From Bradyrhizobium sp. WSM3983 (GTDB taxonomy: Bacteria; Pseudomonadota; Alphaproteobacteria; Rhizobiales; Xanthobacteraceae), in NCBI RefSeq assembly GCF_000473045.1, contig NZ_AXAY01000009.1, positions 248,001 to 312,000 of the forward strand: a stretch of 64,000 nucleotides of DNA. Direction: 5' to 3'. The stretch's first letter is position 1. Every line of letters starts with the position of its first letter. A program made the position numbers and the translations under genes. Below are positions 44,068 through 56,414 of the stretch, in pieces. The notes beneath the pieces are model-generated. The model made no database searches, was not told the origin of the DNA, and saw only the letters and a program-made list of their open reading frames with translations.

Positions 44068-44598
44068 ATGTCGATCGAGTCCTACGCCCAGCAAATCATC
44101 GACTTCGTGCGTCAGAACGAGACTTGGGCGCCGCCGATTGTTTTCGCGCTCGCTTTCGGCGAGTCTCTAGCATTCATCTCGATGTTCGTTCCGGCTTGGG
44201 CTGCGCTGATCGCGATCGGCGGGCTGGTCGGCGTGAGCGAGATCAAGTTCTGGCCGATCTGGGTCGCCGCCTCGATGGGCGCGGGGCTCGGCGATTGGAT
44301 ATCCTACTGGATCGGTTTAAAACTGGAGAAGGCCATCTACCACCGGTGGCCTTTCTCCCGTTATCCGGATCTCATTTCGAAGGGGGAGGCTTTCGTGAAG
44401 AAATGGGGCGTGTCCGGCGTATTCATCGGTCGTTTTTTCGGCCCGTTGCGCGCAGTCGTTCCACTGGTCGCCGGCATCTTCGCGATGCCCTATTGGCCCT
44501 TTCAAGTCGCCAATTTCACTTCGGCGTTCCTGTGGGCAGCCGTGGTACTGCAAATTGGCAAACTCGGATCGGACGCCCTGACTTGGCTCTGGGAGTAG
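44068..44598 (+). CDS. DedA-family membrane protein
   Basis: 176 residues from ATG 44068; ATG 44062 is possible. DedA marks: GESLAFISMFVPAWAAL, ASMGAGLGDWISYWIG, and the conserved GRFFGPLRAVVPLVAG. DedA proteins recycle undecaprenyl phosphate or flip phospholipids and support proton-motive-force homeostasis. Confidence 0.88.
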   Translation: MSIESYAQQIIDFVRQNETWAPPIVFALAFGESLAFISMFVPAWAALIAIGGLVGVSEIKFWPIWVAASMGAGLGDWISYWIGLKLEKAIYHRWPFSRYPDLISKGEAFVKKWGVSGVFIGRFFGPLRAVVPLVAGIFAMPYWPFQVANFTSAFLWAAVVLQIGKLGSDALTWLWE

Positions 44599-44673
44599 GC
44601 GGCACCAATTTCGGTGCTCATTGGCGCAAAATGCCAGCTCCAAACAAACTCAGATCAGATAAAGCGGGTCCGT

Positions 44674-45792
44674 TCAGGCTGCCGCGGGCCGGTGGCTGCT
44701 GCCCAGGCGGTATCCAGGCGGCATGGCGCCCGCAATCATCAGCATTTCGCCCAGCGTTTCGGAGCTCACAAGTCCAACCAGCCGGCCCGCACCATCGAGG
44801 ACACCGACGGCGGGCGCATCTTTTTCCTGCAGGAGTTTGAGCGCGTCTTCCAGCGTGCAGCGACGGTTGCAGGTCGGGAGGGGCAACAATGTCGCGTCCT
44901 TCATGCGGGCCTCGGGGCCGAGCTCCTTCAGAGCGCGGATCAGATCGGCGCGGGACAGGATACCGACCGGCCGCTGCGCATGATCGACGATCGGGAATTC
45001 GCTCTGACTGGTGCGCAGCAGGAGCTCGATCGCCTCGTCAAGGCGCGATTCCGGCGTGAGCATTGCGAATTGCGTCATCGTCGCGGCGTCGACCGGCACG
45101 CCTTGCGACAAGGAGCGGAGGGCGACCATATGGGCTTCCGAGGAGGCCGCCAGATAAACGAAGATCGCGATGAAGATCAGCATCGGGCTCCCGAACAGGC
45201 CGATGAAGCCGAGTGCGAATGCGACCCCTTGACCGATCATCGCAGCGATCTCTGTGGCGCGCACGAAGCCGAGCCGCACTGAGAGGAGCGCGCGCAGGAT
45301 GCGTCCGCCATCCATCGGGAAGGCGGGGACCAGGTTGAAGAGCGCGAGGAACAGATTCACCGATGCGAGCCGGTCGACCATCGAGACCTCGGCGCTCTCG
45401 ACCGCCGCGAGCGAGCCGCCGTCCAGTGTCGCGCTCGTGACGAGGACGAGACCGAACGCGATCACGACATTGACCAGTGGGCCCGCGATCGCGATGAGGA
45501 ATTCCTCAAGCGGCTTTTCCGGAATGCGCTCCAACCGCGCGACGCCGCCGATTGGAAGCAGGATGACATCGGGTGTCAGAACGCCGAAGGCGCGCGCCGT
45601 CAGGATGTGGCCGAACTCATGCGCCAGCACGCAGAGGAACAGAAGCACCATGAAGAGAAGGCTGCTCCAGGCCGCATTGCGCCCGCCCCAGACGTAGCTC
45701 GCGCCGAAAATCCAGGCGAGGAAGAGGATGAACGTGATGTGGATTCGGACGGCTGTTCCGGCGATGGAACCGAGCTTCAGGGACCAAGACAT
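44674..45792 (-). CDS. Site-2 protease (M50) with CBS-domain pair
   Basis: 372 residues from ATG 45792. The membrane zinc protease core has HEFGH (58-62) and the third ligand in PAFPMDGGRILRA. A CBS pair follows (about 245-360: DEAIELLLRTSQSEFPIVD, LLQEKDAPAVGVLD). Such S2P enzymes cleave membrane-bound regulators, and CBS domains sense adenosyl ligands. DosR-type dormancy regulons hold a similar protein (Rv2625c). Target unknown. Confidence 0.88.
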   Translation of the reverse strand: MSWSLKLGSIAGTAVRIHITFILFLAWIFGASYVWGGRNAAWSSLLFMVLLFLCVLAHEFGHILTARAFGVLTPDVILLPIGGVARLERIPEKPLEEFLIAIAGPLVNVVIAFGLVLVTSATLDGGSLAAVESAEVSMVDRLASVNLFLALFNLVPAFPMDGGRILRALLSVRLGFVRATEIAAMIGQGVAFALGFIGLFGSPMLIFIAIFVYLAASSEAHMVALRSLSQGVPVDAATMTQFAMLTPESRLDEAIELLLRTSQSEFPIVDHAQRPVGILSRADLIRALKELGPEARMKDATLLPLPTCNRRCTLEDALKLLQEKDAPAVGVLDGAGRLVGLVSSETLGEMLMIAGAMPPGYRLGSSHRPAAA

Positions 45793-45956
45793 GGCTGGCC
45801 TCGCAACGGTGGAGCTTCGGGGCGGAGGTAGGATGACGCGGCTGTCCTGCTGCCGCACTGACAAACCGCAAGCCCAACGGTGTCAATCCGCTTGCATATT
45901 CTCGAGGCCGATCCCCGGCTCAGGGGGCATATTACAGGCCTTCACGCGTGCAGGCA

Positions 45957-46631
45957 TCATCGCCGGCCTCCAACCTCGTCGACATGCCTGAACAGATCGG
46001 CCGGATCATCGTAAACGCGGATTGCACCGGATTGCCTCAACTCGTCTTGTCCATAGCCACCGCTCAAAAGACCGACGCCCAAGGCCCGGCATCGTATTGC
46101 CGCCAGCATGTCCCAGACGCTATCGCCGACAACCACTGCTGTTTCGATAGGTGCTCCCAGTCGGGCGGCGGCCGCGAGAAACAGGTCCGGATCGGGTTTG
46201 GCATATTTGACCTGATCGCGCGTCACCACCGGGATCCTATCCGGATCGACGCTGAGCGCGGCCAGATTGACGGCTGCGGTTTCCATTCGACCGCTGGTCG
46301 CAATCGTCCACGGAATACCGGCCTCCGACAACCACGACAGCAATTCTCGAGCTCCCGGCAGAGGCCGGATGTATCTGGCCTGCTGACGGTACGCGGCGGC
46401 GTGGCCCTCGCGCAGCCGTTCCGCGCGCTCATAGCTAATCTCGAAGCCCGTCTCGCGCAGAAGCTGGTCGGTGAACAAGCCGCCGCTCATACCGATCTTG
46501 CGATGGATGCGCCAGACCGATAGTTCAATACCTTCAGCGTCAAGCGCGTGCTTCCAGGCAAGGACGTGTTGGTACACGCTGTCCACCAGCGTTCCATCAA
46601 GGTCAAATATAAAGACTGGCTCAATACGCAT
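45957..46631 (-). CDS. HAD-superfamily phosphatase (beta-phosphoglucomutase-like)
   Basis: 224 residues. Motif I FIFDLDGTLVDS with the nucleophile and acid Asp, motif II Ser in IATSGR, motif III Lys in KYAKPDPDLFL, motif IV GDSVWDM. Cap domain with MSGGLFTDQLLRE. Likely hydrolyses sugar phosphates; substrate unknown. A decayed relative with the same cap sequence is at 58600-59262. Confidence 0.88.
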   Translation of the reverse strand: MRIEPVFIFDLDGTLVDSVYQHVLAWKHALDAEGIELSVWRIHRKIGMSGGLFTDQLLRETGFEISYERAERLREGHAAAYRQQARYIRPLPGARELLSWLSEAGIPWTIATSGRMETAAVNLAALSVDPDRIPVVTRDQVKYAKPDPDLFLAAAARLGAPIETAVVVGDSVWDMLAAIRCRALGVGLLSGGYGQDELRQSGAIRVYDDPADLFRHVDEVGGRR

Positions 46632-46733
46632 CCGATTTCTCCTTCGATAGCATTGTCATCTGCAATGGCAGAGCACCTTTGATTTGGCGGTGCCAGCGAG
46701 TGGCAATCCTCGGCCTTGGCAATCAACGCCTGT

Positions 46734-48053
46734 TCATGCGGCGAAGACAAAGGTCAACCACAGCGCCACTGCTCCGACGAGAAGGCAAAGCAATGCCATG
46801 GCCGCGATCTCAACGGCAAACGGGCCGCGGCCGATCAAGGCTCCGATAGCGATCTTGCTGACGGTATTGCTGGCGACGGCGCCGAGAATGGCCACCGCCG
46901 CATCTGACGTACTCAGAATCTCAGGTGTGAGGCGCGCCATGGACACGGTGATTGCATCAATGTCGGCAATTCCCACGAAGATCGCGCCCGCCAACGCGCC
47001 CGTAGCGCCAAACGTTTCTCCCACCGCTCGACCTAGCATGACGATCAATGCCAGAAAAAACGCAAATCCCAGGACTGACCAAAAATCAAACGGATTGCGA
47101 AAATCTACACTCTGATGGCTGCCGGTGTCAGTCTTTGGCCAGTACACCCAAATGACGGCGAACCCGGCTGCCACGAGTGAGACAGCAACGAGGGTCGGCG
47201 CGACAAGCATGAGGAGACCAGGCTTGAGCGCTGCCACGATGGCGGCCACGCGGAGGAACATGATAACGGACGCGACCGCGACGCCGGCCGCAAGCAGACG
47301 GGGTGAGCCTTCACCCGCGGCAGCATGGCGCGCGTTGGCGATGGTCACTGCGGTGGAAGACGCGAGCGCGCCGGCCGCGGCCGCCAACAGCAGCCCGCGC
47401 CGCGCGCCGAAATTCGTCACCGCGGCATAGCCGAGGAACGAAACGCTGGCGAGGACGATGGCGATGATCCACACGTCGCGCGGATTGACCCCGCCGAAGG
47501 GGCCGACCGGATGATCGGGCATGATCGGCAGCCCGAGGAAGGTCATGGCGAGCAAGATCAGTCCTCACTGAAACTCCGGCCACGTGATATTCTCCAGCCA
47601 GCCGTGAAGCTCCTCTCGAAAGGCAAGCAGGCCCGCGGCCGCGACTGTTGTGCCGGCGGCTATCCGCAGATCGCCGAGCAGCGCATAAGCGCCGAGAGCA
47701 AAAGTCAGCATGCCAGCAATCGCAGTGGTGGCCGAGAAAGTTCCAACCGCCCTGTTCTCGTCGCGGGTGAAGAGAGTAACGACCGCAGCATAGGCGGCAA
47801 AGCCAAGGCCGAGAACGATACCGCCGACGGCGCTCGCGGCACCTGCTGACGCTCGTGACGACAAGGCCAGCGCCAGCGCCGCGATTACGCCGCCGAGCAG
47901 ACCCGAAATGGCAAAGGTGCGGATTCCCGGGGCACGACTTCCAAGGCTCGCTTGACGTCGGCGCCAACCCCGTTCGAGGCCGATCAACAGCCCGATGCCG
48001 AGCGCGACCGCGAGACGAGGGATCAGTTCTTAGAGGTCCTTGGACGGGTCCAT
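46734..48053 (-). pseudogene. MgtC/SapB-DUF4010 membrane protein, two in-frame stops
   Basis: From ATG 48053 to 46734 there are exactly 440 codons in one frame, interrupted by TAA at 48030-48032 (codon 8) and TGA at 47565-47567 (codon 163). MgtC part: ALGIGLLIGLERGWRRR and TFAISGLLGGV. DUF4010 part: AMTFLGLPIMPDHPVGPFGG and GALAGAIFVGIADIDAIT. Both halves are otherwise well kept, so decay is recent. The two pieces could still be made as separate peptides. Confidence 0.82.
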
Positions 48054-48227
48054 GTCCAGACCGTTCTAGGCGCGATCGGGGTCCAGTTAAAGATCAAACC
48101 AAAAGATCAGGCGCGGCGTCGTCAGCCAAGCCCGGAGCATTGCGCCGCTCGGCAATGACTGCCAGCCTTGCATCAGCGCAAGATCCATCATTTACCGAAA
48201 TCTAGCGGCTCCCGCCTCGTGAGCACC

Positions 48228-48241
48228 TTGACTGGCGTCAG
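48228..48241. promoter_or_regulatory. FNR/FixK-type box TTGACTGGCGTCAG
   Basis: 175 bp before the broken MgtC/DUF4010 start on the minus strand; last base deviates. Confidence 0.4.
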
Positions 48242-48391
48242 CTTTCTTGAGGGTTTTCAGCGGCCAATATCTTTGTCGGCCGCTCTGTGCAGCATATCGC
48301 GATGTAGGTCGTGCGTCCGTAAGCACGGTATGGAACTTTGTTACTACGGCCCCTTCGCCGAGCGCGCAACAGCCAAAAGCTTTCGGGAAGC

Positions 48392-48405
48392 TTGATGGAC
48401 GTCAA
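48392..48405. promoter_or_regulatory. FNR/FixK-type box TTGATGGACGTCAA
   Basis: Good match about 308 bp before the deaminase gene at 48706. No gene is supported between 48054 and 48705. Confidence 0.5.
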
Positions 48406-48705
48406 ATGCGCTGTGCGTCTGCCTGGACGATCGAGAAACAGGACGTCGAGCGTAACCGTCTTGAGGCGCCCCAGGCTTCCTGCAATCCAATGCTATTCCC
48501 GTCATTCGACCGGCGCGCCGAACGAGAAAAGGCCGACCTATCAAGATGCATGAGCGATGGCGTGCAAGGCAGAGTCAATCGGCGAAACGCAACATGCAAA
48601 CGGCGCAGCGGGAGCGGTGGCGCAAGTTCGTCGGATGCGCAGGCGCGGCCCGCAGTCGCGGTCGTGTCAAGTCAGGCTACCGTTGTCAGCTCATGAGGTC
48701 CAGTG

Positions 48706-49309
48706 ATGGCTGAGTTGGACCAGTTGATGATGAAGCACTGCATCAGCATTGCGAAGGCGTCAGGGAAGGCCGGAGAGTATCCATATGGCGCGGTCATCTG
48801 CCGGGACGGTGTTATCGTGGCTGAGTCCGTCAATCGCGTTACCCACGACAGGAACGTGACGCACCACGCCGAGCTCGTTGCAATTTCGCTGGCAGAAGAG
48901 TCGCTCGGTACCATTAGCCTGGATGACTGCGAAATCTATGTAAATGCAGAACCGTGCGCGTTTTGCTCTTACGCGATCCGGGAGAGCAGAATTCGCCGGG
49001 TCGTGTACGGGGTCAGTTCCCCGCACATGGGAGGCGTCTCGAAGTGGAATATACTCGGCGACGTGGATTTGTCTCGCAGTATGCCAGAGGTGTTTCGCAC
49101 CGCCTCCTGAAGTCGTTGCGGGATACATGGCCAAGGAAGCCGAACAGGGATTGATTGATTGGAATCCACTCATTGCCGCAATTATCGCTCGACGCGGCCT
49201 CTTTGGCGCGGCACCACAGGCGATAACCGGCATTATGGAGGCCTGCCGCGTCCGGCGACCTCGCCGACGCGAGCAAATGCTTCGCTTTTCTGCGTCGTCA
49301 CTTCTTTGA
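48706..49309 (+). pseudogene. Nucleoside deaminase, frameshifted near its C-terminus
   Basis: ATG 48706 with GAGGT upstream. Zinc deaminase fold: HAE at 54-56 (THHAELVAI) and PCAFC at 83-87, so the catalytic core is intact. The frame ends early at 49110 after MPEVFRTAS. One base out of phase it continues APPPEVVAGYMAKEAEQ then GLIDWNPLIAAIIARRGLFG, the normal family tail. One extra T in the TTT near 49092-49096 explains this. Either a real +1 mutation or a sequencing error. The shortened protein of 134 residues might still fold. Confidence 0.7.
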
Positions 49310-49706
49310 CTGTTTCGGACGCCGTTAAGCATCCGCGGGGTGGTCCTCAAGTTTCGCTCCCCGCGACGACGGATGCTATGTCCGTGTACATAAGGCGACT
49401 GCCGCTGCGTGCCGCTCAACCGGCCGAGATCGAGTTCGTCGTGATTGCGCAGTAGTCGCTACTAGGATTCGCTCAACTGTCGAGACTCCGCCGAAAGACG
49501 CGCTGCGCGTCTGGATGCCCCCGTGGTCGCGGGAGGACCGGTTGACTCACTCGGAAGAGAGGAGCTTAGTCATGATAGAACATGCTCGGTGTGAAATGCG
49601 GGTTCCGGTGTATGGAAGTCTGGATAGTCCCCGAGCCCGTCACAGCGCCAAGCGACATGTTCCTCCGTTGATGACATGACGCCCGATGATGCTGCACAGC
49701 GCTGAG

Positions 49707-50338
49707 ATGCGGTGGTTCTTCGTGGGTCCCTCGCCAGAATGGGTCGCGGAGTGGTTCGACGCCGGCGAAGGACGGCTACTGGAGCGGCTGGAAAAGCCAA
49801 GGACCGACTCCTATCTGGTCTTCTTCGGGTCCTCAGGTGTCGGGGTGAAGCTGCGCGAAGCGCCTGGGAAAGGTCATCTGAATTTCGAGATCAAGGCACT
49901 GCGGTCAGCACCTAGAACCGTCGAGCCTCGCCCGGCATCCTGGAAAAGGCGGACGCCTGTGTGAAATGGTCCGTCGAGTTCCCCGCGGCGGAGGATCTTC
50001 GGCAGAGCATGCGGGAGGGATCGCGGTGGATCGACGTCGAGAAAAAGCGCTGGCTACTCAAGTATGAGCTCAAAGCTGACGCCGCACCGAAAGAGGTCTT
50101 GAAGGAGGCAAGGCCCGACGAGGGATGCAACGTGGAGTTAACGGAACTGGTGGTGGTGGGAGGCCATTGGTGGACGATCGGATTCGAAGCGTTCGGTCTG
50201 CCGGAACGGGTCGACTGCCATCTGCTGGCAAGCCTTGAGACGTTCTTTTCTGGCTCCAGAGCGACAATTCCGTGCCCGCTCCTGGAGGCAAATTCGCTGT
50301 CGTACCCGAGCTGGTTTGCCAACATCGGCGTCGTTTGA
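49707..50338 (+). pseudogene. CYTH-like hypothetical protein, frameshifted
   Basis: Two phases form one protein: MRWFFVGPSPEWVAEWF, TDSYLVFFGSSGVGVKLRE and LNFEIKAL in the first, then SPGILEKADACVKWSVEF, KRWLLKYEL and NSLSYPSWFANIGV in the second. The switch lies between about 49895 and 49950. GVKLR and FEIK recall the start of CYTH domains. No intact reading exists. From 49310 to 49706 nothing is supported. Confidence 0.55.
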
Positions 50339-50980
50339 ATTTCATCGGCACCGGGCATCAAGGGCCGCCGCAACCGCAATTTGGATTTGAACACGCGTGG
50401 CATGCGCCCCGTTAAGCGATCCGGATCTTGCAGGGATGGGCAATCTCGGTGCTGCACGAAGTTGGCACCATCCGCGACGGTGAGTGTGAGGAGCACGGCT
50501 GGATGCAAGACCGGCCCGATCCGCACGCCCGCGAACGCGCCTTCATCAAAGCCCGTCAGGATCCGCCGCCGAGGCAGCATTGCTGGCCCGGAAGCCGCTT
50601 TCCGTGGATGAGTTCGTTAACAAATCCGCCTTTGGAGACAGCTGCGCCTACTTGCGCAAAGTTCACGTCGCCAACCTGAGGCGCTGGGTAGGGCAAGCCG
50701 CTTGGAAGGGCGAGCATGGTAACCGGAAGACGCGAGAAAAGGCTGCCACCGGCGAGTCCTCACACTCCCGCTTCGCCGTTTTAGACGGCCGAACTGCCGA
50801 GCGCCTCCGGGCAGACTCGCAAATGGTCCCACTTTCCCGAGACTGCCATTGGAGACTTAGTTCGATTGCGAGTGCCGTCGGAGAGCGGCACCCCGCCGCG
50901 GCCCGGGGGGCACGCCCAGCTATACGGCGGACGCGGAGATCGTCTCGCCGGCTTCTTGGGTCGCGTCTGAAATGAGGGCG
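50339..50980 (+). other. Intergenic stretch with traces of decayed coding sequence
   Basis: A segment near 50446-50560 reads LHEVGTIRDGECEEHGWMQD and PDPHARERAFIKARQDPP, which looks like a small conserved rhizobial protein, but it lacks a clear start and merges into unrelated sequence. No gene is called here. Confidence 0.35.
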
Positions 50981-50995
50981 ACGACCTCCGGCTGG

Positions 50996-51009
50996 TTGAC
51001 CGATATCAA
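50996..51009. promoter_or_regulatory. FNR/FixK-type box TTGACCGATATCAA
   Basis: Centred 86 bp before the clpB start at 51088. Confidence 0.7.
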
Positions 51010-51087
51010 CGCGGGCGGGCGGAAACCCAACAATGATACCATGGGAGCGCCTTCGGGGCTGAGTGGCAGGCTGAGGGAAGCAAACCG

Positions 51088-53736
<2,649 letters not shown>

Positions 53737-53910
53737 CGTCGTGCTGATCGATGACGCCCCACAGCCGGCCAGCCGTGTGCGCGGGGGCGAGCTGAAGTAC
53801 TCCACCAGGATAGAAGGCGCAGGGTGGCCAGCACACCTACGCCGAGCAATGGCAGATAGTTGGAAGTCGATGCCAGTCGTTCGGCTATCGTTCCAATAAA
53901 CCCGAGGCGG

Positions 53911-53933
53911 AACCCGGGGAGGGTGCCCGGGTT
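53911..53933 (+). terminator. GC-rich hairpin after clpB
   Basis: AACCCGGG pairs perfectly with CCCGGGTT around seven bases, 175 bp past the clpB stop, with no U-tract. Possible terminator or mRNA 3' structure. The remainder of 53737-54227 shows no gene. Confidence 0.4.
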
Positions 53934-54227
53934 CCTAGCCCGCCGGAACAGCATCCCTCCCTCTAAGGACCGCTCGGCATGGCTGCCCTGTTATGTTCAC
54001 AAGCCAACTGAACCGTGGGTGAACTTTTGCAGTTAGGAACCGAGAAGGCACGAGCAATATGGTTCGGCAAATCGGGAGGAACTATCACCCGCGTACGGTG
54101 GCCGCCTTTTGCGACGAGAAGCGCTTGCCGCCAGCCGCCAAGTCGACGATCGTCTCGAGCACCCCTGCTATCACAGAACGACGTTTTTGAGGCCGGACCA
54201 ATTGCGGCTATGAGCACGTTCTGCCCA

Positions 54228-54346
54228 GAACGCCGCAACGAAATCGCAGCGAATTAGGTGAATCGGTCGTGAACAAAACTTCGCGCAACCGTTCCTCACA
54301 GCATGAGAATCAACGACTTAGAAAACGCTCATTGCGTTCGGGACGC
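54228..54346. repeat. Direct repeat copy 1, ending in a tRNA-Pro-like anticodon arm
   Basis: Partner of 60974-61093. Shared blocks are GAACGCCGCAACGAAATCGC, GTGAACAAAAC, ACTTAGAAA and TGCGTTCGGGACGC. The last is the anticodon arm expected of tRNA-Pro(CGG); the arm here is imperfect. Confidence 0.65.
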
Positions 54347-54503
54347 TGGCTCATCGGTTCTGGTCTGTTCATGCGACGAGCCTGGGGAATTGGCTAATTG
54401 AACGATTGCAACAATTGGATGTTGCGTTTCGCATAAGGCGCCCGTCCCGTCTCTCGGGATGCGGCTCACGCCCCGCCGTTCGGTCCTTGAGGAATACTGC
54501 GCA

Positions 54504-54842
54504 GTGCTGAGGATTGGCATCATCTCGGACACTCATAGCCTGCTGCGGCCCGAGGCTGCGATGGCTGGCCGGAGTAGCGCATATCATCCACGCCGGTGAT
54601 GTTGGCCGTGTGGACGTTCTCGAGGGACTGCGTCCAAGGAACTGCAATTCGATCCGGCAAGGCGCGGATTTGACGTAGTCATTTCGCATCGACCGCGGAT
54701 CGAAACTATTGACAGGGTCCTCTACCTGAATCCCGGAAGCGCCGGGCCACGGCGTATCAAGTTGCCCGTCACATTGGCGACTCTGGAACTGACCGCAAGC
54801 GGGCTTCAGCCCATCATTCACGAGCTTAGTTGCGCAAAATGA
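54504..54842 (+). pseudogene. YfcE/MJ0936-type metallophosphoesterase remnant
   Basis: Motifs in scattered phases: LRIGIISDTHSLLRPEA (metal site D-x-H), AHIIHAGDVG (GD), then a missing middle including the GNCD block, then FDVVISHRPRIETIDRVLYL, NPGSAGPRR and LELTASGLQPIIHEL. Two or more frame changes and an internal deletion make it non-functional. Confidence 0.7.
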
Positions 54843-54898
54843 TCGCACAACGGCGCGACCTACTTTTCGGGAGCCTGTCAAGCTCAAGCGGGATCACC

Positions 54899-55005
54899 AT
54901 GACCGTTTTCGTCTATGTCAACATCAGCAAGCCGGTCGGCGACGTTGACCACCAAGGTGTCTGCAAACCAGGATGCCGCGGAAACGTGCAGCCTCATCCC
55001 GGCCC
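54899..55005 (+). pseudogene. Fragment of a small Bradyrhizobium-type protein
   Basis: ATG 54899 opens MTVFVYVNISKPVGDVDH, the start of a small conserved protein I know from this group, then shifts frame (NQDAAET in the next phase) and ends. Identification is from memory of the family pattern. Confidence 0.5.
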
Positions 55006-55044
55006 TCTCCCCTTGAAGAACGGGGAGAGGAAGAACCGCCAGCC

Positions 55045-56277
55045 TCAGTCGATCACCTGGACGATCTTCTGCTGCTGCGGGTCAACCAGCACCACCTCGT
55101 CGCCGATGGCGAGATAGCGGTAGTTGGCAAGCTCCGGATGGTTGCGCGCCAGCTCTTCCGGCACCGGCTGCAGCGACAGACAGTTCGACGCCGAGGTTCC
55201 GCCTCCGCCGCCCGAAGGCGAGGTCGAGCCGACCGTCGTCGAAGAGCTCCGCACCAGTTCCCTGAACCGCCTGCGCGTGTCATCATCGCTGATGACGACA
55301 CGGTCGCGGCCGTAAGCGGCCGCCCTGTTGTAGCCCGGTCCGTCGTCGAGAATATCGACGACCTCGCGCCGCCGCGGATCGATAATGGCAACGCGGTTGT
55401 CGATCACCGTGTACTCATAGTCCCGGTATTGCGGCATGATCCGCACGATATCGGGCGGCAACCGGCGCGCCTGCACGCCCCGCGGCAACCGCGTGCCGAC
55501 ATCGACCTGGATATTGAGATTCTGGCTGGTGCCCGTCCTGTCACGCCGCAGCTGATCGACGACTTGCCTGCGCTGATCGTCGTTGCCTGCGGTCGAGGAA
55601 GTCTGGCGGGTCGATTGATCCGGCGCCTGGCCGGTCTTCTGGGTCTGTGTGTTGTCGGCCGGCCGCGCGCTCTGCTGCGGCGAGGAGTTGGAGGGCTGGG
55701 CGGCCTGATCGCGCTGCTCCTTGCGATCGCGATCGATCTGCTGCTGGGTCTGCTGCTGCTTGGTCTCGGCCGGCCTGGTGGCGTCCTGCGCGCGGTCCTG
55801 CCTGGGCTGACTCTCGCGGCCCCGCAGCTTTTCCTCGGCCTGTTGCTTCTGGTCGGCAGCCGGCTTGGCATCGCGGCCCTGCTGCAGGTCCTTCTGCTGC
55901 GCCGTGCTCGAGGGCGCGCGCTCGCCCCGGCCGGGCTGATCTTTGCTCTGCCGGGTCGGCTCCTTGGACTCGCGGCCCTGCGGCTCCTGCGCCTGCTTGC
56001 TGCGCTCGGCCGGCGACGGGGCCTCACCGCGCTGCATGTCCTTGGAGCTGCCCTTCGGCTCGGACTGCGCGCGTTCATTGATGCGATCGGCCGCGCCGCC
56101 GCGATCCATCTCCTTCGACTGGGCGGCTGGACGGTCCATTTCCTTAGACTGAGACGCCGGTGATTGGGCGCGGGGGCTCTCCTCGCGCTTCAGCGAACCT
56201 TCCGGCGATTGCGCAATGGCGGCACCGGCCCCAATGACCAACGCCATCGTCGTCGTGTAAAGCCAATTAATCCTCAT
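55045..56277 (-). CDS. Exported DUF1236 protein with long Gln/Lys-rich linker
   Basis: 410 residues from ATG 56277 (AGGAGG upstream). Signal peptide (about 1-22), a very long low-complexity region rich in Gln, Lys, Ser, Arg (about 25-245) with repeats such as QSKEMDR, then two DUF1236-like units: VRIMPQYRDYEYTVIDNRVA and NYRYLAIGDEVVLVDPQQQK. Probably periplasmic or cell-wall associated. Function unknown. The longer frame to 56397 has no support. Confidence 0.75.
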   Translation of the reverse strand: MRINWLYTTTMALVIGAGAAIAQSPEGSLKREESPRAQSPASQSKEMDRPAAQSKEMDRGGAADRINERAQSEPKGSSKDMQRGEAPSPAERSKQAQEPQGRESKEPTRQSKDQPGRGERAPSSTAQQKDLQQGRDAKPAADQKQQAEEKLRGRESQPRQDRAQDATRPAETKQQQTQQQIDRDRKEQRDQAAQPSNSSPQQSARPADNTQTQKTGQAPDQSTRQTSSTAGNDDQRRQVVDQLRRDRTGTSQNLNIQVDVGTRLPRGVQARRLPPDIVRIMPQYRDYEYTVIDNRVAIIDPRRREVVDILDDGPGYNRAAAYGRDRVVISDDDTRRRFRELVRSSSTTVGSTSPSGGGGGTSASNCLSLQPVPEELARNHPELANYRYLAIGDEVVLVDPQQQKIVQVID

Positions 56278-56349
56278 GGCAGAACCTCCTGTTGGTTCCC
56301 CTCGCCCGTCTCGGATTGGGCAACCTAGGTTTCCGCGTTTGGTTCCGCT

Positions 56350-56363
56350 ATGACGGCGGTCAA
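56350..56363. promoter_or_regulatory. FNR/FixK-type box ATGACGGCGGTCAA
   Basis: Centred 79 bp before the DUF1236 protein start (56277). Confidence 0.5.
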
Positions 56364-56414
56364 CCGGCGGCGAGGCGATCCAGCGCGGGTTGGTCAAAAG
56401 CGCGATCAGCGCCT

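Noticed and set aside
48247..48696. Plus-strand frame of 149 codons
   Set aside because: Covers the box at 48392, unusual composition, no ribosome site.
54669..54682. TTGACGTAGTCATT as another FNR-type box
   Set aside because: The half-sites are one base too close and it lies inside the phosphoesterase remnant.
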